Source of the DNA: Atopobiaceae bacterium
Lineage (GTDB): Bacteria > Actinomycetota > Coriobacteriia > Coriobacteriales > Atopobiaceae
Assembly (NCBI GenBank): GCA_017545665.1
Contig: JAFWKQ010000048.1
Location: forward strand, 1-64,000
Length of the DNA stretch: 64,000 bases
Direction: 5' to 3'
Under the pieces are notes generated by a model. The model was not told the DNA's origin. It saw only the letters and a program-made list of their open reading frames with translations, and made no database searches. Below are positions 8,442 to 16,274 of the stretch, one piece after another. Made by a program: the position numbers and the translations under genes. Every line of letters begins with the position of its first letter. The stretch's first letter is position 1.

Positions 8442-8605
8442 AGGACAAGTCTGACGACAAGAATACAAATGGCCGTGACGGCGAACTGCGCCTTCTCGCT
8501 GATGAGCTGATGAGAAAGCCCAGGAAGGGCGGCTCCGTTGACGAGATGAGCCTGGAGTCGCGGCGTCGCGCCGTCGCGTACGGCAGGGCTAGGGGCAACG
8601 CATGA
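8438..8605 (+). CDS. 55-residue phage protein, unknown
   Basis: Starts at GTG 8438, overlapping the preceding stop (GTGA), and ends overlapping the next start (ATGA). The product is small, charged and helical (GELRLLADELMRKP; LESRRRAVAYGRARGNA). It occupies the place where tail tube, assembly chaperones and tape measure are usually encoded. It may be a small adaptor, or the remnant of a larger tail gene with clean fused ends. I do not recognise a family. Confidence 0.55.
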   Translation: MKDKSDDKNTNGRDGELRLLADELMRKPRKGGSVDEMSLESRRRAVAYGRARGNA

Positions 8606-9315
8606 GGTCGATCGTCTACAACGGGGTCGACCTGTCGGAGTGGTGCTCGGCCGAGGTCGTCGAGAAGGCCGCTCTGCCCGTGGTGCCCGACACGATGGCC
8701 GTGCCGGGGCGTGCGGGCGCGCTGCTCGTCTCCGGCCGCATACCGCCCAGGCTCGTGCGTGTGCGGCTGTACATGGACGCCGGGTTCAGGCCCGGGACCA
8801 ACGGGCTGGCCGACATCCGGCACAGGGTCTACGCGGCGCTTTGCTCCACCATCGGCGGGACGCTGCGGCTGCCCGACGAACCGGAGTACGAGTACCGCGA
8901 TGCGGTGTGCACCGATGCGGGCGCGTGGACGTCGCTCTTCGAGGACGGCAGCGGCGAGGTTTCGTTCGCGCTGCTCGATCCTGTGGCCTACGGGAGGGAA
9001 CGGGCCGAGATTGGCATGTTGTTCGAGGTCGGCGGGTCGTGGCCCACGTGGCCGGCGTTCGAGCTGGTCGCCTCGGCTGGCTCTGCCGTGCAGGTCGGCT
9101 GCGGCAATGCCATCGTGCGCGTTGAACATGCCTTCTCTGGTGGCGAGGTGGTGCGCATCGACTGCGAGAGCGAGGGCGTGACTGTCGACGGTGTCGACAC
9201 CCGTGCAGACGTGACGCTTGCGAGCGACTTCTTCTCTCTTGCGCCTGGTGGCGTGACGTTGACGTTCTCGGGATGCTCGACCCATGCAACCACCTTCCGC
9301 GAGAGGTGGCTGTGA
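8602..9315 (+). CDS. Phage distal tail protein (Dit-like)
   Basis: A 237-residue protein. The N-terminal YNGVDLSEW, the GRAGALLVSGRIPPRLVRVRL strand region, the DIRHRVYAAL helix and LFEDGSGEVSFALLDP follow the Dit/Sipho_tail family. A C-terminal galectin-like beta domain (about 150-237) is also present. It should form the hub of the tail tip, between tube and tail-associated lysin or receptor-binding proteins. Stop and start overlap both neighbours. Confidence 0.78.
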   Translation: MRSIVYNGVDLSEWCSAEVVEKAALPVVPDTMAVPGRAGALLVSGRIPPRLVRVRLYMDAGFRPGTNGLADIRHRVYAALCSTIGGTLRLPDEPEYEYRDAVCTDAGAWTSLFEDGSGEVSFALLDPVAYGRERAEIGMLFEVGGSWPTWPAFELVASAGSAVQVGCGNAIVRVEHAFSGGEVVRIDCESEGVTVDGVDTRADVTLASDFFSLAPGGVTLTFSGCSTHATTFRERWL

Positions 9316-10535
9316 TGGCTGACGCGGTACCCACGGTCTTCTGGTTCGACCGGTTCGACGAGCGAATCGGAATCCTTCCCGTCGTCGGTGAGCTGGTTCA
9401 CGCCGAGGAGCTCAACGGCGAGGACACGCTCGAGTTCGAATGCCGCGATGTTCCCGCCAAGGGCGACCGGCTGCTGTGGCAGGACGGCGACGTGTGGCGC
9501 GAACACGTTGTCGTGAGGACCGACGAGCCGCTCGATGGCTTGTGCTCGGTGTATGCGGAGTCTTCCTTGTGCGAGCTTTTGGACGACTTCATCGAGGAGC
9601 AGCATCTGGTCTCGCGCACGGCGGCGCAGGCGCTGGCGGTCGTGCTGGCCCCCACGCGCTGGACCATCGCGTCGTGCGACGTGGCTGGGTCGGCGGGCTG
9701 CGTGCTCTACCACGTGAACGCTCTCTGGGCGCTGCGGAGGGTCGCCGAGGTCTGGGGCGGCGAGGTGGAGCCCGTGATAACGGTGGCCGGTGGTCGCATT
9801 GATTCCCGGTCCATCCGCTTCAAGCAGCAGCTGGGAAGCTGGAAGGGTCTTCGCTTCACCTACGGCAAGAACATGGCGGGATGCACGCGCACGGTGCTCG
9901 AGCAGGACGTCTACACGGCGCTCTACGGCTTCGGCGCTGGCCTTCCCGTGACCGACGAGGACGGGCGCTACACGGGCGGCTACCGCAAGAAGCTCACGTT
10001 CGGCGAGGTGAACGGCGGCGTCAACTGGGTCGGCGACGAGGACGCACGGCTCGTGTGGGGGCGCTGGAACGCCGACAGGACGGCCAAGGTTCACAGCTTC
10101 GGGCAGGTGACCTTCTCGGAGTGTGACGACCCGGCCAGGCTGCTCGCGCTCACCAGGAGGGCTCTCGTGGATGCGGTGCAGCCGAAGGTCTCCTACGAGA
10201 TCGACGTGGCCGCGCTCGATGGTGGCGACTGCGCCCTGGGCGATACCGTTGCCGTCATTGACTCGTCGCGGACACCCGAGTGGCGTCTGAAGGCCCGCGT
10301 GGTGAGGCGCGTGCGGACGTTCGGGGATGCCGTCGTCTGTCGCGTGATCATCGGCACGGTGCAGCAGGTCGACTATGCGGTGACGAGCTCTCTTGCCGCT
10401 GACGTGGCCGCGCTGCAGAACGACGTGGCGGGCATCGACGGCAACCTGAGCGTGGCGACCTCGGTGCAGGTCGTGGAGAGCACGGTGACCACCGCCATCG
10501 ACGACCTGGACGAGCTTGCCGACCTCGACTTCTGA
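9315..10535 (+). CDS. Phage tail endopeptidase / tail-associated structural protein (Tal-like)
   Basis: A 406-residue protein. The start at ATG 9315 overlaps the Dit stop (TGATG). It has the prophage_tail/endopeptidase pattern of gp27-like baseplate hub proteins: early ELVHAEELNGEDTLEFE, then ALYGFGAGLP, GRYTGGYRKKLTFGE and a LGDTVAVIDSS strand. The C-terminal 50 residues form a short coiled coil (VAALQNDVAGIDGNL). It should close the tail tip. No lysozyme or peptidase catalytic domain is recognisable, so it may be purely structural. Confidence 0.72.
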   Translation: MADAVPTVFWFDRFDERIGILPVVGELVHAEELNGEDTLEFECRDVPAKGDRLLWQDGDVWREHVVVRTDEPLDGLCSVYAESSLCELLDDFIEEQHLVSRTAAQALAVVLAPTRWTIASCDVAGSAGCVLYHVNALWALRRVAEVWGGEVEPVITVAGGRIDSRSIRFKQQLGSWKGLRFTYGKNMAGCTRTVLEQDVYTALYGFGAGLPVTDEDGRYTGGYRKKLTFGEVNGGVNWVGDEDARLVWGRWNADRTAKVHSFGQVTFSECDDPARLLALTRRALVDAVQPKVSYEIDVAALDGGDCALGDTVAVIDSSRTPEWRLKARVVRRVRTFGDAVVCRVIIGTVQQVDYAVTSSLAADVAALQNDVAGIDGNLSVATSVQVVESTVTTAIDDLDELADLDF

Positions 10536-10588
10536 CGGCGGGGTTGTGACGCAGGCATACCCTGAGCGGAGACTCTAGGAGGTGCTTC

Positions 10589-12031
10589 GTGCTCGACGGA
10601 TACGGACTTCATAGGCTGGTTTGGGACGCCTGCGACGAGCGGTTCGGCGACGTGCTGGTGGCTTCTCCTGCCGACGCCTGCGGTCGAGGGATCTCGCTTT
10701 CTGTGAGGGAGGATGGTTCTGCGGCCGACCTGACCGGCGCTACCGTCTACTTCGTATGGCGGCACAAGGTGACCGGCGAGCGCGGGACCGAGCCGTTTGC
10801 TGTTGTCGATGCTTCTGCTGGCACGTTCGAGGTCTACTACCCAGCTGCTATGCAGGAGGCCGAGGGTGCCGTGCAGGCGCAGGTCATGGTCTCGCGCGGG
10901 GACGACACCTACATCAGCTCGCGCGTGTTCACCATCCGCGTGGAGCCGGTTGTCATCGGCGGCGAGGAGCATCAGGACGGCTTCACGCTGTTCTTAGACG
11001 CCATCAACGCCTACGAGCACGCGACCGAGATCACGACCGACGCCGCCACGGCTGCGAACGCTGCGGCTACACTGGCCAATACGGCGCGGGAGAACCTGAC
11101 GGCGGCGGCCGAGCGCGGCGACTTCGACGGTGCCGACGGCGAGGATGGAGCTGACGGCTTTTCACCTACAGCCACCGTGACGCAGACCGAGGGCGGTTGC
11201 ACCATCACGATCACCGACAAGAACGGCACCACCACGGCCGACGTGGCCAAGGGAGTCAAGGGCGACAAGGGCGATACGGGTGACGTCGGGCCGCAAGGTC
11301 CCAAGGGCGACACAGGCGACCAGGGACCGCAGGGAATCCAGGGCGAGGTTGGTCCGCAGGGTCCCAAGGGCGATACGGGCGAAACTGGGCCGCGAGGACC
11401 GCAGGGTATTCAAGGCGAAACCGGAGCCACAGGCGCTACTGGCCCCCAGGGTCCCAAGGGCGACAAAGGAGACATTGGCGCGACCGGAGCCCAAGGACCG
11501 AAGGGCGACACCGGTGACACGGGGCCGCAGGGTGCGACTGGCCCTTCCGGCGCTGACGGCGTCTCCTGCACGCACTCATGGAACGGCTCGGTGCTGTCCG
11601 TCACGAGCGCGTCAGGTACGAGCTCAGCTGATTTGCGCGGGCCGCAGGGCATTCAAGGTGTCCAAGGTGCCACTGGTCCACAAGGCGAGACGGGACCGCA
11701 GGGAGAGACTGGCGCGACCGGTGCCACGGGACCGCAAGGGCCGAAGGGCGACACGGGCGATGACGGCGCGGACGCCACGATCACCGGCGCTACTGCCACT
11801 GTCGATTCTTCCACCGGCACATCGTCAGTGAGCGTCACGCTGGGCGGCACGGCTTCTGCCAGGACGTTCGCCTTCGCGTTCCACAACCTCAAGGGCGAGA
11901 CGGGCGCGACGGGACCGACCGGGCCGCAGGGGCCGGCGGGAACCACGCCTGACCTCTCTGCTTACGCGACCAAGCAGTACGTGGACGATGCCATCGCAGC
12001 GCTCGCCAATCTCGAGGAAGAGGAGTTCTGA
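10589..12031 (+). CDS. Phage baseplate upper protein / collagen-like tail fibre
   Basis: A 480-residue protein starting at GTG 10589, with AGGAGG at 10577-10582. Residues 1-110 resemble the BppU N-terminal domain ([45 protein letters not shown]). Three blocks of collagen-like G-X-Y repeats follow (about 225-325, 350-395 and 430-450), broken by small beta segments with [11 protein letters not shown] and [16 protein letters not shown]. The protein should trimerise into a rod carrying the receptor-binding part. The repeats are also visible in the DNA as runs rich in GGGCCGCAGGG and AAGGGCGACAC, a likely site of length variation. Confidence 0.72.
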   Translation: MLDGYGLHRLVWDACDERFGDVLVASPADACGRGISLSVREDGSAADLTGATVYFVWRHKVTGERGTEPFAVVDASAGTFEVYYPAAMQEAEGAVQAQVMVSRGDDTYISSRVFTIRVEPVVIGGEEHQDGFTLFLDAINAYEHATEITTDAATAANAAATLANTARENLTAAAERGDFDGADGEDGADGFSPTATVTQTEGGCTITITDKNGTTTADVAKGVKGDKGDTGDVGPQGPKGDTGDQGPQGIQGEVGPQGPKGDTGETGPRGPQGIQGETGATGATGPQGPKGDKGDIGATGAQGPKGDTGDTGPQGATGPSGADGVSCTHSWNGSVLSVTSASGTSSADLRGPQGIQGVQGATGPQGETGPQGETGATGATGPQGPKGDTGDDGADATITGATATVDSSTGTSSVSVTLGGTASARTFAFAFHNLKGETGATGPTGPQGPAGTTPDLSAYATKQYVDDAIAALANLEEEEF

Positions 12032-13422
12032 TGGCCGTAGGCACCGTTTCCACGCGCATCCTCACCGACATAGCCAACGCGATCCGCTACCAGGCGGGCG
12101 TGGCGACCACCTACAAGCCACGCGAGATGGCCGCTGCCGTAGCGGCTCTCGACGGGACTGACGCCGGGGGCTACCAGGCGCAGCCGTACATGACGCTCGA
12201 GTCGGGCGTACTGCCGGAGTCTGTCTTCTCCGACATCGCCGACGCCATACGCGGTCAGAACGGGCTCTCGACCCTGTACGCGCCTGGTGACATGGCTGCT
12301 GCCATTCTCGCCTTGGAATGGGATGTTGGCTACAAGATCCGGGCGTTGCTGCTCGACGACGGCACCTTGGAGATCAACTACTACGAGCGGCGCACGTCTG
12401 TGACTGGCGGGCGCATCATGCAGGTCTTCGAGATCGACCCAGCAGGATATTCGAGCGCGAGCGCTAGGTCCTACGACTCGATCAAGCTGCTGGTGAAGAA
12501 GGTCTACATCGACTCGACCATCGCGGGCCTTGGCCTCACGAACTGCAACTACTGGTTCAATGCGTTCTCCAACTGCACCGAGGTGAGGGGCTTCGAGAAC
12601 CTGTCCGGCATGACCAGCGCCAACCAGATGTTCACGAGCTGCACCAGCCTTGAGACGATCTACGCCACGAGCTTCAGCAACTCGGGGCTCTCGGGCTCGC
12701 TCATGTTCAACAGCTGCAACCGCCTCGTGGGCGGCACCGACGGCTTCGTGCCCTCCACCACGAGCGGCGCGAGCGTGTGCAAGCTGGGCGCGGGCGGCGT
12801 TCTGACCGACCCCAACGACGACCGGCGCACTTGGTTCTGGGCGCACTACTACGCCGACGGCGAGGGCGTGCTCACCGCCACCTCGACGCCCGACGCCGCG
12901 CGCGAGCTCGTCGCCTCCGGGCGGATTTGCGCAATCGGCAAGTACGTGGGGCTCGGCTTCACGCCCTGGGATGGCGTGACTGGGGCGACGCACCGCCAGC
13001 ACCTCACGAGCGCGACATTCGCGGCGGACATGGCAGGCTTTTCGTACTTGAACTTCAACTACCTGTTCTACTCGTGCACGAACCTCGCGAGCGTGAATGG
13101 CCTGGGCAACCTCTCTGGCGTGCGCTCGATGCGCTACATGTTCAGCTCCTGCGCCTTCACGGCCATCGACTTCCGGGGTTTCGACCCGTCGACGCTCACG
13201 GACCTTTTCTACACGTTCTCGGGATGCAGCAAGCTCACGACGATCTACGCGGACAGCACGTGGGCGCTGCCTTCGAGCGGCCTGACGGGGTCGCAGTGCT
13301 TCTACTCGTGCTCCACGTCTTTGGTTGGCGGTAACGGCACCGCATGGGCCAGCAACAAGACGGCTTACACGTACTTTCGCATCGACACGGCGAGCACGCC
13401 TGGGTACATCACAGCGATTTAG
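12031..13422 (+). CDS. BspA-like leucine-rich repeat protein, probable phage receptor-binding protein
   Basis: A 463-residue protein; the start overlaps the fibre gene stop (TGATG). Residues 1-110 hold two copies of a short domain (ILTDIANAIRYQ / VFSDIADAIRGQ, each followed by a DMAAA helix) common in phage tail proteins. Residues about 165-463 contain DUF285/BspA-type repeats: NAFSNCTEV, QMFTSCTSLETIYA, YLFYSCTNLASV, YMFSSCAFTAI, YTFSGCSKLTTIYA. BspA repeats are usually found in surface adhesins that bind host or bacterial partners. As the last gene of the tail operon it is the best candidate for the receptor-binding tip. Confidence 0.72.
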   Translation: MAVGTVSTRILTDIANAIRYQAGVATTYKPREMAAAVAALDGTDAGGYQAQPYMTLESGVLPESVFSDIADAIRGQNGLSTLYAPGDMAAAILALEWDVGYKIRALLLDDGTLEINYYERRTSVTGGRIMQVFEIDPAGYSSASARSYDSIKLLVKKVYIDSTIAGLGLTNCNYWFNAFSNCTEVRGFENLSGMTSANQMFTSCTSLETIYATSFSNSGLSGSLMFNSCNRLVGGTDGFVPSTTSGASVCKLGAGGVLTDPNDDRRTWFWAHYYADGEGVLTATSTPDAARELVASGRICAIGKYVGLGFTPWDGVTGATHRQHLTSATFAADMAGFSYLNFNYLFYSCTNLASVNGLGNLSGVRSMRYMFSSCAFTAIDFRGFDPSTLTDLFYTFSGCSKLTTIYADSTWALPSSGLTGSQCFYSCSTSLVGGNGTAWASNKTAYTYFRIDTASTPGYITAI

Positions 13423-14770
13423 TGGATGCGGGAAGCATCAGGATACGACCGTCTGTCACTTCGTCGAAGAGCGCGTCGATATCCTCGTAGACGCCCTGCA
13501 GCTCAGAGTCGATGGCGTCAAGGACAAACCTGTCTCGAAGAGCCGGCTTCGTCACAAGACTCCACTTGAGCTGTTGGTACGAGTACTTCGCAAAAGTGAT
13601 CCACTGGGGGTAGTTGATGGCCATGGGGTTCTCCGTGAAGACCACCTTGCCAGCATTGATGGCGGTAGCGGCGGAGTGGGCGGTGAACAGCATCGTCCCA
13701 AGCTTCGGCATCTTCTCGTGATTCATGCTAAGGGGAATCGCGTCCTTGATGGCAACTCCCTCCTTGATCCGCTTTATGGCATAGCCCAGCCGCACGACGA
13801 CCTCTATGAGCATCGCGCTCACCGACATCGAGCAGAAGTGAATGAAGTCGTAACCCTCGTAGTACATGCCCTGAACAATCTCGGCGACCGTCTGCTCGTA
13901 TTCGCCGATGCTGCCGAACTGCAGGAGGTTGAACAGCCCCATCATGGGGGCGGGCAGCCCCATCGAGGTTGTCATGTCTGACTTGAGGTGTGCCACCTGC
14001 TTCGCCAGGGCGGCGAAAACGTCCGCCTCGGTGCGGTCTGCATAGTTCTCCATGACCTGCGAGACGACCTTGCCGGCCTTGTCTATGGTGGTCATTCTCC
14101 CCGTGAGGATGTCGGCAACGCCGAACACGAAACCGAGCAGGGGATCGTGCCCGAGGGACAGCAGCCTGTGGTAGTAGGCAGATAATCCTTCGACCCATTC
14201 GGTAGTGTTGCGGTTGTCCTGTGCGTCAAACGGGACCTTGCTGACCTTCGAGTTGGCCAGCCTCTCCATCTCCTCGGGCGGAAACCTCCGGTCGAACGCA
14301 TCGCGGATATAGTTGGAAAGAGGCCCGGCCTTGAGCCCATCGGGCGTCTTCTGCGGGATGCCAACGAGTAGGATGTCCACGGCCCCCGCAAGCAGTCCTG
14401 CGGCGACGGCAATCGCAACATCGAACTTGTCCAACCTGTGGATCTGGTTGTATTCGAAGTTGAGCCTTCGTATGGCGAGGGCGTTCTCCCTGAGCTCCTC
14501 TGCGGTGAAAAGGTCCTCGATCTCCACATCGCAACCGATGGCTTGTTCCGCCTCGGCGCAAAGGTCGTCCCACGACGGCATGCGGATAACTGCTCGCTGC
14601 GTCGAGCTGGCGCGCGTCACGTTAGGTGGAAGCGCATATCCGAGCTCGCTGAGAAGCCTCTCGCTCGCTGCGATGCGCTCTTCGATTCCGCTTGTGTCGG
14701 GTGCCTCAATCTCGTCAAGCTGCTTTGCCTGATAAGCGAGGACCTTGTTGATGCGCTTCTCGTCTTCCAT
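13409..14770 (-). CDS. Membrane protein of unknown family, prophage cargo
   Basis: A 453-residue protein encoded convergently to the tail operon, overlapping its last gene by 14 bp. The N-terminal 60 residues are charged and helical. Hydrophobic stretches lie at about 120-145 (VAIAVAAGLLAGAVDILLVG), 225-245 (GHDPLLGFVFGVADILTG), 285-300 and 325-350. Between them is a hydrophilic region with FDRRFPPEEMERL. I do not recognise a named domain. It starts 4 bp after the stop of the glycine-rich membrane gene, so the two are almost certainly co-translated partners. The position, opposite to and outside the virion operon, is typical of lysogenic-conversion or anti-phage cargo (inference). Confidence 0.65.
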   Translation of the reverse strand: MEDEKRINKVLAYQAKQLDEIEAPDTSGIEERIAASERLLSELGYALPPNVTRASSTQRAVIRMPSWDDLCAEAEQAIGCDVEIEDLFTAEELRENALAIRRLNFEYNQIHRLDKFDVAIAVAAGLLAGAVDILLVGIPQKTPDGLKAGPLSNYIRDAFDRRFPPEEMERLANSKVSKVPFDAQDNRNTTEWVEGLSAYYHRLLSLGHDPLLGFVFGVADILTGRMTTIDKAGKVVSQVMENYADRTEADVFAALAKQVAHLKSDMTTSMGLPAPMMGLFNLLQFGSIGEYEQTVAEIVQGMYYEGYDFIHFCSMSVSAMLIEVVVRLGYAIKRIKEGVAIKDAIPLSMNHEKMPKLGTMLFTAHSAATAINAGKVVFTENPMAINYPQWITFAKYSYQQLKWSLVTKPALRDRFVLDAIDSELQGVYEDIDALFDEVTDGRILMLPASTKSL

Positions 14771-14774
14771 GGGG

Positions 14775-15329
14775 CTATGCGGCGTCGTCGATCCCGAGGT
14801 CCTGGCGAAGGTCCTTCACTGCGCGCTCGAGAAGGACGTTCAGGCTCTGCAGGTACTCCATTCGCTCCTTGCTGGCGTCGACCTCGTCCTTGAGCGCCTG
14901 GATGATTGCCTGGTGCTTTTCGAGGGCGGCCTTGTAGAGACGCTCCTTCTCCTGCTTCAGCTGCTTGTTCTTAAGATGGGACGCCGTTCCGACGCCGACC
15001 GCTGCAAGGGCGGCCACAGGAGCTGCCAGAACAAACACTCCTGCAACCATGCCCCCGCCCACTATGCCGCCGGCGGCAGCGAGCCCCGACGTAATGCCGG
15101 CAGCAGAGAGTCCGACCGTGCCAAGGCCGTATAGGGCGGCAAATGAGCCAACGCCTCCGATACCCGCGCCCAGAGCGCCTGCCAACACTTCGGGAATCGA
15201 GCTCTCGCGAATCGTGCGGCCTTTGTCATTGAGCGCGGCACCCGCTTCGTTCACGACGTTTACGACCTGCTGCAGGGAGTCCCCGCTTTGGAAGATCATG
15301 TCCTTCTTCTTTTTCACGTACTCGCCCAT
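14775..15329 (-). CDS. Glycine-zipper membrane protein, prophage cargo
   Basis: A 184-residue protein. The start at ATG 15329 (MGEYVKKKK) is chosen because GAGGT lies 7 bp upstream; an in-frame TTG at 15371 is less likely. Residues about 50-115 form a long Gly/Ala-rich hydrophobic stretch with GALGAGIGGVGS, GGIVGGGMVAGV and AAVGVG. These repeated GxxxG spacings suggest helices that pack or insert as a pore. The C-terminal 65 residues form a charged coiled coil (KQEKERLYKAALEKH; VDASKERMEYLQSL). This is like the effectors of some abortive-infection systems and colicin-type domains, but no family is recognised. Paired with the 453-residue membrane protein. Confidence 0.62.
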   Translation of the reverse strand: MGEYVKKKKDMIFQSGDSLQQVVNVVNEAGAALNDKGRTIRESSIPEVLAGALGAGIGGVGSFAALYGLGTVGLSAAGITSGLAAAGGIVGGGMVAGVFVLAAPVAALAAVGVGTASHLKNKQLKQEKERLYKAALEKHQAIIQALKDEVDASKERMEYLQSLNVLLERAVKDLRQDLGIDDAA

Positions 15330-15370
15330 GGTCAGACCTCGCTGGGAATAGTCGCTTGTTGATGATGCCA

Positions 15371-15416
15371 ATTATAAGGCGCATACACTGGGCATTAGGT
15401 CAACCCGCCGTTGACA
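15371..15416 (-). promoter_or_regulatory. Possible promoter/operator of the membrane-protein pair
   Basis: On the minus strand a perfect TATAAT (15376-15371) precedes the 14775-15329 gene. A TTGACC lies upstream (15403-15398), but at a 21-bp spacing, longer than ideal. GTCAAC-ccgcc-GTTGAC (15399-15415) is a 6-bp palindrome overlapping the TTGACC. It shares TTAGGTCAAC and TTGACA with the palindrome in the restriction-cassette promoter at 147-165. Confidence 0.4.
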
Positions 15417-15438
15417 TCTGCCCATGCGGTCAAGCGAA

Positions 15439-15467
15439 ACGGGGCCAAGCATGATGCCTGACCCCGT
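15439..15467 (-). terminator. Hairpin downstream of the small acidic protein gene
   Basis: A near-perfect palindrome: ACGGGG (15439-15444) pairs with CCCCGT (15462-15467), and the interior CAaGCAT/ATGCcTG also pairs. On the minus strand it is followed by TTTCGC, so it is a modest terminator for the gene at 15489-15797. Confidence 0.5.
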
Positions 15468-15488
15468 GCAAATCGGATTGCCTTATGT

Positions 15489-15797
15489 CTAGATGGACTC
15501 AAGCTCCCGGTACAGCGGGTCACCCTCGCCGACGAGGACGTCCCACCACCATTCGGGACTCTCCACTCCCGATTGGCAGAGCATGTCGAGCAGCTTGCTG
15601 CGAGCTTCAGGCGGCAGCTGCTCGAAGTCGGCGCGCATTGCGTCGAGCATGGCCTTGCTGGTGGAAATCATGTCGTTGCAGATCTCCTTCTTCTCCTCGA
15701 GCGAGTAGCTCTCGGGCGAGTAGCAGCAGAGGTCTGCTTTGAAATAGGCCATGTCCTCGGCCTGCTGCAGGGCGGTCCAATCGGTGTTCGTAGTCAT
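15489..15797 (-). CDS. Small acidic protein of unknown function
   Basis: A 102-residue, strongly acidic protein starting at ATG 15797 with AGGAG just upstream. It is predicted to be all helical, with YSLEEKKEICNDMI, MRADFEQLPPEARSKLLDML and a tryptophan-rich ESPEWWWDVLVGEGDP near the end. It is separated by about 160 bp and a hairpin from the membrane-protein pair, so it is probably its own transcript. The size, acidity and position at the prophage edge resemble anti-restriction or anti-CRISPR proteins, but no motif proves this. Confidence 0.55.
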   Translation of the reverse strand: MTTNTDWTALQQAEDMAYFKADLCCYSPESYSLEEKKEICNDMISTSKAMLDAMRADFEQLPPEARSKLLDMLCQSGVESPEWWWDVLVGEGDPLYRELESI

Positions 15798-15945
15798 TGC
15801 TCAGCTCCTAACACTTAGTAGTTATTGAAATGAATCGCAGTTGGAAGGGTGTGCTTGCCGTCTCTGGATTCCGCGTGGACGCTTACGATTTTGGGCATTC
15901 GGCAGGGCAACAACTTGACCCTGTTGTGGTAGGATAATGCGCTAC

Positions 15946-16020
15946 GCGGGTGTCGCCAAGTGGTACGGCACGAGCTTCCCAAGCTCGCATTCGCGGGTTC
16001 GAATCCCGTCACCCGCTCCA
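15946..16020 (+). tRNA. tRNA-Gly (CCC)
   Basis: A complete cloverleaf: acceptor GCGGGTG (15946-15952) pairs with CACCCGC (16010-16016). The anticodon stem is CGAGC/GCTCG with loop TTCCCAA, giving anticodon CCC; the T-arm is CGGGTTCGAATCCCG. Discriminator T and CCA are encoded (16018-16020). It lies at the edge of the prophage-like block and could be an integration landmark. However, phage genes lie on its 5' side, which is unusual for insertion at a tRNA 3' end. Confidence 0.95.
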
Positions 16021-16029
16021 GAGCGAAAC

Positions 16030-16064
16030 AGAGCGGTCTCCAGCAACGGAGGCCGCTCTTTTTT
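16030..16064 (+). terminator. Terminator of the tRNA-Gly gene
   Basis: AGAGCGGtCTCC (16030-16041) pairs with GGAGgCCGCTCT (16048-16059), followed by six T. The stretch from here to 16240 has no convincing gene. Confidence 0.85.
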
Positions 16065-16240
16065 GGTGGACATGTTTGGTGGACTTTGGTGAGGGATACG
16101 TAGTCCCAACGAGTCCTATCGAGGGTAAAAACGCCCAGCTCAGGGGCTATCTGGTACCTGGCGGTATGTGGTTGATTTGGATTGGGAAGCTACTGCCTTA
16201 CCACTTGGCGACACCCGCATTTCGCAGTATCTTAGCACAA

Positions 16241-16274
16241 AAGCAAAAAAGGGAACAGGTCACTTGTTAGCTTT
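16241..16274 (+). repeat. Degenerate copy of the CTGACAAG palindrome family
   Basis: Contains GGGAACAGGTCACTTG, close to the core of the perfect copies at 42190 and 58513. It covers the 3' end of the ATPase gene and supplies its stop codon (16267-16269). A second degenerate copy in the same orientation lies beyond the other end of that gene (17741-17776). Confidence 0.6.

Noticed and set aside
16021-16240. attR site of the prophage after tRNA-Gly
   Set aside because: No duplicated tRNA 3' end or integrase was found in the window, and the phage genes lie on the 5' side of the tRNA.
15950-16270. 106-codon ORF starting within tRNA-Gly
   Set aside because: Its first part is tRNA sequence, then a terminator hairpin. 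No start signal or family features.
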